A stretch of DNA of 64,000 nucleotides from Trifolium pratense (Eukaryota > Streptophyta > Magnoliopsida > Fabales > Fabaceae), in the NCBI RefSeq assembly GCF_020283565.1, contig NC_060065.1:18328866-18392865 (forward strand), written 5' to 3'. Shown in pieces: positions 55,616 through 64,000 of the stretch. The translations under genes and the position numbers were made by a program. The notes beneath the pieces were generated by a model. That model searched no databases. It saw nothing but the letters and a program-made list of their open reading frames with translations, and had not been told where the DNA came from. Position 1 is the first letter of the stretch; each line of letters opens with the position of its first letter.

Positions 55616-58600
55616 CTAAGATAAACACTTAGATTTGAAATCAGCATAATGGTCCTTAATAAGGCCAACTTCGACAGTCTGGATCTTGATTGCATCTTCG
55701 AGAGACTTAATCTCTTCTTTGATCACAGTGGCAGCACTGAAGTGAGAAATACCTTCCTTCGCAGCTTCGCGGATAGATTCCTGAGTGGTAGCAGCAACAG
55801 CTTCTTCAATCTTCGAACGCTTTGCTTTCTCTTCGAGGATCTTCTTCTCTCGATCAACAATCTCGGCTCGAAGAGAATCTATCTCTGCCTCCCACTTAGA
55901 AATATTGTTGGTACATTCTTGAATCCCAAGGCCTGGTTGCTGAACTTGTGCCTTCATTTGGTCAACTTTCGATTGAGCAGCCATGGCCTTCTCGAATAAC
56001 GCATCATAAGCAGCTTGCTGACCAACAAGTTTTTGAGAGTTGCGTTTCAAGCTTTGCACCGTGGTAGCAAACTGGTCCAAGATAGATTCGAGTTGAATGA
56101 CTTTCCCCAAGGTTTCGAGATCTGTTTGAGGATTATGCAACTTGTTCAAAAAAGATTTATGCTTAAAAGCATTAGCAGGGTGCTCCTCAACTGATGCCAA
56201 GATGTCTCCATTGATGAAATCAGTATATAACTTTGAAATCAGAGAGTCTTGTCGAACAGAAGAATTGATTTCTGAATCTGAAGCAGTCGAATTGCTGGGT
56301 CCACTCGAACTCACAGGATCAGTAGTTGTTTTAGAAATCAGAAGTTTCAGAGCAGCCTCAGGATCATGGATTTGCAAGGAAATGAATTCTTCTTCAGCAA
56401 GCCCTAGGCTGGCTGACAGTTTCGATGTCGAAGTTTCAGGCAGCAATTCTGATCCACCAGCTTCTGCTTCCTTCATGGCTTCAGAATCAAAATCTTCTTC
56501 TTCTGAGGAAGTCTCATTAGTATCGACTTCGACTGCTGCAGTCTCGTTCCATTCCTTGAAAGGAGAGGACTTGTTATCAGTCTCTGCAGATTTAGGATGC
56601 TCTGGTTGATCTTGACTAGGCTCTGGTATGATCTTTTCAGAAATAGTGGTCTCACTATCTTTGAGGGTATCACCACTAGACTTGTTCGATATGTTGTCCT
56701 AAAAAAAATAAAAAATAAAAAAAAACAGAATCGAATATGAGGGAATATAACTTTACTTATTATAAATGAGAAAATGCAAGTAAAGTAGTACAAGTACCTC
56801 TGGATTGATGTCTTGTTGGGGCATATTATCCGATTCATTGAGTGTAGCATCAGGCATAGCAACATCTTCTTGAACTTCAGCTTCAGGGGTAGGCTCTTGT
56901 TGTTCACTCGAGGTCGAAGGAGTTTTAAGGTTGGTTGCAGAGGGATCGCTCGAGGACTTGGACTTTTTATTCTTTTTCTCCCGGGTTCGATCATCTGAAC
57001 TTTTCTTTCCTTCTTTCTTCTTTTCTTCTTTTCTCTTTTCTTTCCTTTCCTTCTTGTCTTTCTTCTCTTTCATCTTCCTCTCCTTCTCTTCAGTAGAAAG
57101 ACATCAGAAGTAGTTTCTGGAATATTTGTTTCGACAATCGCAGGAGGTTGTCTCCTCTTTCTCTGGAAACTCTCTTCTTCTTCTTCCTGCGAATAGAAGT
57201 CGAGGCAAGAGACATTTGAATTAATGGAATTGATTTGGGAGGAACTTTGAAAGTAAACTAGAAGGGAAAAACTTATACCTCTTCTTCGTCACTGACGACT
57301 ATCGTGTCAGGTTTTGGCTTCTTCGATGGGCCAGTCTCAGTAGAAGGGACGTTGGTTGGTCTTTTACGTGCCTAAAAGAAGTAGGTTAAAAAAAAAAAAA
57401 AAAAAAAACTTTAACTTATTTTCAAAGGAAAATCAAGTTTCGATTCAGGTACGTACCTTAGAAGGCTCTCCAGATTCAACTGCCTTTGGTGTTGGTTTTT
57501 CTTTAACTGTCTTAGCAGTTTCTGCAGCTTGTTTCTTGGTAACTAGGAAACATAAGCAAAAGGTTAAATCGAAACAGTATGAGAGTATTTGGCAAAAGAA
57601 AAATGCATATATAAAGCCAAGTTACCTGTAGTCTTGACTTGTTGTTCGATTCTTTTTATCTGAGGTTGAGTAAAACCACTCTCCAACCTCGAGATAAGCA
57701 CTGCATCTCCTAGGTGTTTGCTGTCGAAATATCGCCTCCACCAGTTGGCAAACTCTTGTGTACAGTAGTAAGAGAGGTTGAAGTCAAATGGCTCGAAGCC
57801 ATAAACATTCTCACGACTAATCTTCATATACCTTTCATACAAAGTGGAAGTCACAGTAGTCCCAAGCACGATGTTCTTCTTTCTTATATACATGCTCTTT
57901 GTTCGAAGCTGTGAGAAACCAAACTGTCTAGAGACCAAATTCGGTTGATACCCAATTAATGCATATTCAGAAGATAAGGTACCAATTCGAATAGACAGGA
58001 TGGTAGGATCTAAATAGGCTGTCCAGGTTTCATTTATCTCCTCCTCAGCATTTGGATTCAACACTGGTATCTCTTTGACGAACCAAGAGGGACCGATAGT
58101 TCTCTTCACAAATGGAGCGTGTTCAGGCTTGAATTGGTCGATGGCTAAGAAAATTTTCATGTACTTCATGAAAAGCTGTTGAGAGTTTTGTTCGAGGGGA
58201 TTAGGTTGGAGCCTTATCAAGCGGGTGCCTTCGACTTTCCTTTTAGCTATCGAAGCATGATGTTCAGTAGGAATGAACAAACCAAGCTCTTTTTCAAAGG
58301 TGGCATTTAACCACAATTGTAATAGCCACATTGGCCCAGCAGCTTGAAAGCATCCATCTGTGGCGGCTTTCTTCGATTTTGACTTAGCAGGGACTAAACC
58401 TTTCAGGTTATCACAAACTTCTCCAATAGACTCATACAAGGTTGCCAGCAGAAGGCGTCCTAAGGCAAAATGGCATCCTTCATGTATTTGCACAGCCATA
58501 GGGATAAATTTCCTAGCAATTTGAAGAGATCGAGAGCAAAATACATAATGGGATAGCCATAAAGTGAGAAAAGCCACATGTTCTTCATCTGAGACTTCTT

Positions 58601-59276
58601 CATTCTCAGGTCCTGAATGTTTGAGGATATAGGCAGAAAAGGCGTTCTCTTTGTAGTTCAAAGTGATGTTATCACTAACATCATTGGGGCTGTAAGTTTT
58701 GCCAGTGGGTCTTAACCCTGTGATAGCTGACACATCGAACAGGGTGGGTGTCATCATACCACTTTTGAAGTGAAAGGTGTTGGTAGATTTTTCAAAGAAA
58801 TGCATCGCAGCAATGAGCATTTCAGGTTGGTATTTGGGCCCTATCCTAGAAAATTGTATTAACTCGAAAATTCCATAATCTTTCCAGAATTTGCCAAAGG
58901 ATTGTTCTATTCGATCAAGCCAAGTTAAGTAAAGGCTATTTCCGTAATAAGGATGAGATCGAAAAGGTTTATAATTTGTCAGCATATATTCAAAATTATA
59001 GGGTTTGCTGTCAAAGATTCTGGGTTCGCAAGTTTCGAGACATGGAAATATCTCATCTACTTCCCTAGTCAAGTTCATATCATCTGGAATCGGACCACCA
59101 AAAGCATAAACGTTTTTATTAATAGCAAAGGGAATCATTACCTGACTTTCCCAGATTTCTCGATGTTCTTTGCTACCTTTAGGTTCTGGAACGTACTTCG
59201 TTCCATCATCAGCAATGGAGAAGTCACTCCATTTTCCAGCGAAAGGGACTTGAGTCTTGTTGGATGAAGACGCCAT
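55616..59276 (-). CDS. Antisense plant mobile domain (PMD) + coiled-coil gene in inner element
   Basis: On the strand opposite to pol, five exons with GT-AG borders: 59276-57626, 57542-57457, 57371-57279, 57186-56798 and 56698-55616. Exon 1 encodes about 550 residues including a plant mobile domain (GLRPTGKTYSPND; VAFLTLWLSHYVFCSRSLQI; GPMWLLQLWLNATF), as in MAIN/MAIL-type proteins that occur as host genes and in transposons. Exons 2-4 encode a basic, Lys/Glu-rich linker (KERKEKRKEEKKKEGKK). Exon 5 encodes Ser/Glu-rich sequence and a coiled coil (about 55650-55950). Exon 4 has an apparent frameshift: the frame from exon 3 reaches TGA at 57073-57071 while the downstream frame is open, so either a 1-nt indel near 57083-57095 or an unrecognised splice. 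Function in the element is unknown. Confidence 0.8.
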
Positions 59277-59485
59277 GGAAGCTCTCAGAAAAAGAAGAAG
59301 ATGGAAAGATGTAGATCTGAGATCTTGAAAAGATACGAATTGAAGAAGATAATCAAAGATCCGGTGAAGTTGAGAATCGTTTTGAATCTTTGTTGTTTCA
59401 AGATTGGGAGAAAGATTTTGAGAGATTTCTGGAGCGTGAGAAGCTATGGAAGAAGTTGGAAAAGTTTCAACTGAAGTGGCAAAGC

Positions 59486-59497
59486 TTTATTTATAGG
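59486..59497 (-). promoter_or_regulatory. Putative TATA box of antisense PMD gene
   Basis: The minus strand reads CCTATAAATAAA about 210 bp upstream of the ATG at 59276. It lies inside the element, independent of the LTR promoter. Supports autonomous antisense transcription, but this is inferred. Confidence 0.6.
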
Positions 59498-59783
59498 CGT
59501 TCTTGGATTAAGACAAAATTTATTTAAAAAAGGAATAAATGCTGAAAAAGCGCTTTTTGTCTATTCCGATTCAATTTCTCAGACTGACACGTGTCCCACT
59601 ACTCAGAAATGGCGCAGAACGTGACAGTTTTGTAAGAAGTGAAACGGTTATCTTCTTAAATGCCATGACATCATCAAATCGAAATAAAGGGATGGCGTTT
59701 GGGAATAAAGGTACTTTGAAAAATGCCAATCTCTTATTTCATTCGAATCATTCAAATCGAAATAGGCATTTTTGGGGGCAATT

Positions 59784-60630
59784 TGTTATCCCATATTTTA
59801 GCTCAAGGTAAAATATGTTATAATTCCAGTTCCAAAGACATTTATTGCTATAGAAACCTGTTAAAATGGCTTTAGATAGCCTTAGTCTTTAATGTCTTCA
59901 AGAACAAGAGAGATTATCTCTTATCTTATTGTTTAAATGAAGGTTAAGGGTAATGTCTTTAAGAGCAAGAGAATTCTAATGCAAAAACTTCATAGCTCGA
60001 GACTGAAGATTATTTCGATAGAAGCCAACGAATCGAAGTAGTCAGAAATTGTGAACTTAGAGCATTTTTCATCATTTAAGTGTGACTCGACTTCGACGGT
60101 TACAACGGTTTAAAGGCCTTGGTTCATTTCAAACGCAAAAGGACGCGTGGCTGAAGTTTAGTAGTTTAACGTTAGGGTAGACGTTACTTAGTTTTCTATA
60201 AATAGAAGTATGTATAGTCGAAATGGTGGTCACAATTCATTTACACAAAATCTCAAACACTCAAAGTATCCATGTTAAGGCGAGAAACGAGTTACTCGAG
60301 AAAGATGTATGAATCGGTGAACCTTTTCAATTTCTTTGTAACTTTTACATTCTTAATGCAAATTTACTTCCATAAGTCTTTACTTTTTAAAGCATTTACA
60401 AATTCTGCTTTTCATTAGTTCTCTCGTTCGAGTGAACTTGCTTTAATTATATTTAACATATGTTTCCGAAATTAAACATATGGTTCTTTTGTAAAATAAG
60501 GATGTATTTAAAGATAAACTTCCGAATTTCCTTCAAAGAAATGCATGAACAATTGTCCCGAGATTTACTAGTTGATCTCTCAAGTAATTAATTTAAACTA
60601 GCGGTTGTTTACCAAAAATCAGTGTAAACA
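59784..60630 (+). repeat. 3' LTR of inner element
   Basis: 847 bp, near-identical to 48184-49031; TATA motif CTATAAATAG at about 60196-60205. Confidence 0.95.
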
Positions 60631-60635
60631 GCGAC

Positions 60636-61324
60636 GTACTCTGCCGATTTGGGATACCACAAGCCGTCGTCACGGACAACGGGATACAATTCACGGACAA
60701 AGGATTCCAAGACTTCCTCGCTGCCCTAGGGACCAAGCAACATTTCACTTCCGTGGAACATCCCCAAACTAACGGACAAGCCGAGGCCGCCAACAGAGTA
60801 ATCCTGCGCGGCCTACGACGAAGATTGGACCAAAATAAAAAGAAATGGGTCGAGGAGCTCGAAAGCGTCCTTTGGGCCTATCGCACAACACGACACTCCA
60901 CAACCGGGGAGACTCCATTTAGAATGGTATATGGAACAGAAGCAGTCATTCCCGTGGAGGTGGGCGAGCCATCTCGCCGAACCGAGCAACCGCTCGAAGA
61001 GGAAATGAACGACGAAGCTCTCCGTGAAGAGCTTGATCTCGTCGAAGAGATCCGCACGGGGGCATCCCTTCGGGAAGCCACCCTTAAACAAAAAATAGCT
61101 GCCCGACATGACGTCAAAGTCATCAAAAGAGAATTTGAAGTGGCAGCCTCGTCTTAAGACGAAATGCTAAGGACTCCCAGGATGGTAAACTGGCGGCCAA
61201 CTGGGAAGGACCATATCGCGTCATTGACAAAACAGAAAATGGCGCGTATTATCTCGAGGATCTTCGAGGAAAGAAACTTCCTCGACCTTGGAACGCCCAA
61301 AAATTAAAACAATATTATAGCTAA
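60636..61324 (+). pseudogene. Outer element integrase 3' part (frameshifted)
   Basis: Continues the frame cut at 48183: the second catalytic Asp is in VVTDNGIQF and the Glu in HPQTNGQAEAANR. Near 61140-61144 one base is missing relative to the expected frame: reading runs into TAA at 61155-61157, while the next frame continues with the conserved end (NWEGPYRVIDKTENGAYYLE, ...LKQYYS) to TAA at 61322-61324. So the outer copy is independently defective. Confidence 0.9.
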
Positions 61325-62018
61325 GTTATTGCCAAAGTAAAAAACACTTCTAAAAGGCTGCTCGGATCCTCTAGCAACGAGCCCGACACCTCGACACCGG
61401 AAAGCACGCGGGCACACGTGCTCGATCCAATAATTGAAAAGGAGATACTCTAGCTCAGGAAGGGCAGAGCGTCTCCCCGACGAGGATGACCTTTGAGACA
61501 AGCTCCTCGTCTTCGTGCCAAGGCTTAACGCCCAGCTCGCGATGGGAAGTTCAAGCCGCGGGGGCGGGCACAACAACGTGTCGGCGTCCGTATTAGCCTC
61601 AGAAACAACTCTAGGCGCTTAGACAATTCCCTAAACTGTCTAAGTTAAATCCGAGGACGACCTCCTCGACGACACGCGCTCGAAACAAAAAACTTGCAAA
61701 TATAAAAAAACGGTTTTGTTGGGCAGGCATTCGACAATGTCGAGCAAGTATACAAATGACAAGCATAAAGACATGCATATATCACGAACAGGCATAACTT
61801 AGCAGAACGAAAACGGTAATTTAAACATACAAACGAGGAGCATAAAATAGACGAGCAGGATTAACAAAACGGGCACTGTCATAAAATACCGGGCATAAAA
61901 ACCCACTTGTTCAAATATTACAAAACCAGGCACGCAGGCCCCCAAATATTGTTCAAAATAAAACAAAGAAAATTACAAGTTAATGGCGCGCAGGCCCAAA
62001 TAAAAGAGTCGAGGAGGA
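61325..62018. other. Outer element spacer between pol and antisense gene
   Basis: G/C-richer sequence with CGACGAGG/CTCCTCG motifs. No ORF of substance. Likely the shared 3' UTR zone of two convergent transcripts. Confidence 0.55.
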
Positions 62019-64000
62019 TCAGGTGCTCTCATCGTGACCCTCTGGGTTATCATCCGGTGCCTTCTCCTCCCCGACGGCTTCCTCCTCAGCTTCCTCCTCC
62101 TCCTCGTCATCATCATCACCACCCTCATCATACTTCTCCTCCTCAAGGGCCATTTGCTTATATTCTTCAGGAATAACAATCTGCCCGTTCTCAACCCGTT
62201 TGAGCTTGTGAATGCCATCAGTAATCAAGCCATGCTCGGCATTCACAACCTTGAGTTGGGCGATCGCATTCTTCCACCCGTGCACCATGCTCGCCAACAT
62301 CAGGCCCCCGAGCCTCTTGATTTCCTTAACCAGGTCTGCTCGACTTACCAGCCTGGAAGTTTCAATTGCCTCATCGGCAGCAGGAGCAAACTTGAACTGC
62401 AGGTCAGCTATCACCGCTTCCAAATTCTTCTTCTCCTCGGCACCCCGGGTCTCCACCTCCTCGAGCTTTTTCTTAGCAAGCTCCAGCTCATCCCGGCTTA
62501 CCCTAACATCTTCCAGCAGCTGGCCATAATTCTCTTGCTTGCCCCTAAGATCAATGAGCTCCACCTCCAGCTTCGCGATATGCCCCTCCAGCCTGGCATT
62601 CCGGGCAGCCAACTTTTCCACCTCATGAGTTGGCCCCCCTTCATTTAACACCAAGGCTGTCTCCGCCAGCCGGATGACAGCAGCAACATCTTCATTGAGC
62701 TGGTTCTGTCGGGCAGATGAAGAAGCGCCCAGGATATAATTCCTCTCCGATGCAGGCACCTGGAGGGGATTCTTATCAAAAAATTTCCTGTTGCTCAAGC
62801 ACGCGGGGAGGACAAAGCCACCGTCCCCCTCCGACAGGTCGACGATAGGCGTCATCTGCTCCTCCCGCTGCCTCTTTACACGACCTCCTGGGGTCCCCGC
62901 TGAGCTCCCCACCGGCGAAGACTGGCCAATGCTCCCCGAAGCAGCTTGTTCAGCAATCAAAACATTAGGCTTGGATTTCCTCGCCTTCTTCTTTGACTTC
63001 TCCCCTTTTTGCTCAGCAGCTATCCTCATCAACTCGGAAGCAAGATCAGCCATTCTACCTGCAAAGTCAGAAACATGGTCAGAAACACGGGGAGAAACTC
63101 AACATCAAAAATGCTGAATATAAAACAAAGTAAAAAACGGGCAGGAATCAAAATAAAATACCCAGCAAAGTATTCTCAGCTGCAGCAGTCTTGCACGACA
63201 ACAACAATTTTGTATTCACAAAACGAGGTTCGATCCTCGGTTTACCATGCTTATCTAAAGCAACCTCCCCTAAACTAGTCATAACCCTACACGGCTTAAA
63301 GCCATCCACATAAGCCTTAAGCTTCTCAAAGCCTGCTATTTCGGCCGGGGTAAGATCCTCGGCAGATGTTAAATACTCGTCGGTCCTCAACACAAAATGC
63401 TCCGACGACCACGACAATGGGAATCGAAGAACCCACTCCATTACTTGCTCCCCTTCCTCGTCCAACTGAGGAGACCCATCCTCGAGGAACACGGGCCTTT
63501 CCATGTGCAGAGAGTCCAAAGCAAACTCCGTCACCGGCTTCACCACGTAGTACCTCTCCTTGAAACCCCGAGCAGACTCGACGAACATCTTATAAATTTT
63601 GCTCGACTGGTGCTTCAAGGAAATCCAACCCTGCCGGTCCCCGACTTTCTGTCGTTGGATTTGGAAGATGTAGAAAAATAAGGCAACAGTAGCTTCCACC
63701 TCCAGATACCGACAAAGGATCTGGTACGCCCGGATGAACGCCAACGAGTTCGGGTGAAGCTGGGAAGGAGCCACCTTTAACCGGCCAAAAATCCCAGCTT
63801 CAAGGTCGTTGAAGGGCAGCCGAAATCCCAACTCCTTAAATGCCATCTCGTACATAGTAAATCTACCTCCTGTGTACGACGAGCAAACCCGCTCCCCTTC
63901 GGCAGGTGCATGAACTTCCCAGTTTTCCGAACCAGCCTCCTCGACGACAGTAAAGAGCCGCGGATCTTGGGCGGTAATCGTTGAAGCAATTCCCCGAGGC
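62019..64000 (-). CDS. Antisense PF04195-like ('gypsy-type transposon') + coiled-coil gene, partial
   Basis: Minus strand, running in from beyond the window. Exon 1 (64000-63162) is open throughout and encodes a domain with FKELGFRLPFNDLEAGIFG, LKVAPSQLHPNSLAFIRAYQ and YIFQIQRQKVGDRQGWISL, characteristic of the plant 'putative gypsy-type transposon' family. A 103-nt intron (63161-63059, GT-AG, phases match) leads to exon 2 (63058-62019): a basic KKKARKSKP stretch, a long coiled coil (about 62330-62620) and an acidic tail (DDDDEEEEEAEEE). Family members sit in Tat elements, as here; biochemical role unknown. The PF04195 match is from memory of the motif. The N-terminus lies outside the window. 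Confidence 0.85.

Larger units (their letters stand above)
48184..60630 (+). mobile_element. Inner Tat/Ogre-like Ty3/gypsy retrotransposon (12.4 kb)
   Basis: LTRs of 848 and 847 bp. A perfect 5-bp duplication GCGAC lies at 48179-48183 and 60631-60635. PBS is TTGGCACGCCCAGTGGGAC at 49034 and the polypurine tract TTTTTGGGGGCA is at about 59770-59780. Order: LTR, gag-pro, pol with dual RNase H, a spliced antisense gene, LTR. I see only two differences between the LTRs (a G/C substitution and a 1-bp indel), so the insertion is recent. Total size and layout resemble Ogre-type elements. Confidence 0.95.
42234..64000 (+). mobile_element. Outer Tat-type Ty3/gypsy retrotransposon (3' end outside window)
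   Basis: Starts at a TGTTCTGGAC LTR terminus. It contains LTR, PBS, a single gag-pol frame with Ty3-type plus extra archaeal-type RNase H, then an antisense gene; the 3' LTR is not reached. The inner element 48184-60630 splits it. Without that insertion the visible part is about 9.3 kb. Its codon usage is G/C-rich compared with the inner element, suggesting a distinct lineage. Confidence 0.9.

Noticed and set aside
61907..63681. Plus-strand ORFs opposite the PF04195-like gene
   Set aside because: Complement of the antisense coding exons; no domains.

Overview
This is plant nuclear DNA, most likely from a cool-season (IRLC) legume such as Medicago, Trifolium or Pisum. The AT-rich background, spliced genes, dense MITE landscape, large Tat/Ogre-type Ty3/gypsy elements and a small secreted defensin-like gene family support this. 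The species itself cannot be named from sequence alone. Few host genes are present: a six-exon TFIIIA zinc-finger gene (292-4841, +), an intact two-exon defensin-like gene (22851-23338, +) with a broken paralogue (11307-12387, +), a tRNA-Asn(GTT) gene (34327-34400, -) and an intronless armadillo-repeat protein gene (38108-39088, -). Nearly everything else is mobile DNA or its decay products.

Layout. 0-5 kb: TFIIIA. Intron 1 carries a MULE-type MITE. Intron 2 carries a PIF-like element with a Stowaway inside it, then a cassette exon that folds like 5S rRNA (P5SM). Skipping this exon gives the nine-finger protein; including it introduces a stop. 5-10 kb: a MITE-like repeat, a copia 3' end and a non-autonomous hAT element with two MITEs inside. 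10-24 kb: the two defensin-like loci, separated by a tandem 889-bp duplication, a TRIM element inside another repeat, a three-level nest of MITEs, a tRNA-derived SINE and long hairpins. 24-27 kb: a complete, very young 3.24-kb LTR element with a 925-codon ORF that has no gag, RT or integrase signature. 27-34 kb: an orphan CACTA end, a 1.5-kb non-autonomous LTR element with a minisatellite inside, and a copia gag-protease remnant. 34-42 kb: tRNA-Asn, LINE remnants, the ARM gene and MITEs.

42-64 kb holds two nested Ty3/gypsy elements of the Tat/Ogre type (both have the extra, second RNase H). The outer one starts at 42234 and runs off the right edge. The inner one (48184-60630, 12.4 kb, near-identical LTRs) inserted into the outer integrase core and duplicated GCGAC. 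Both carry, between pol and the 3' LTR and on the opposite strand, a spliced non-retroviral gene: a plant mobile domain (PMD) plus coiled-coil gene in the inner element, and a 'gypsy-type transposon' (PF04195-like) domain plus coiled-coil gene in the outer one. The shared position, strand and architecture of two different N-terminal domains is the most interesting system-level signal here. The gag-pol frames of both elements carry disabling lesions.
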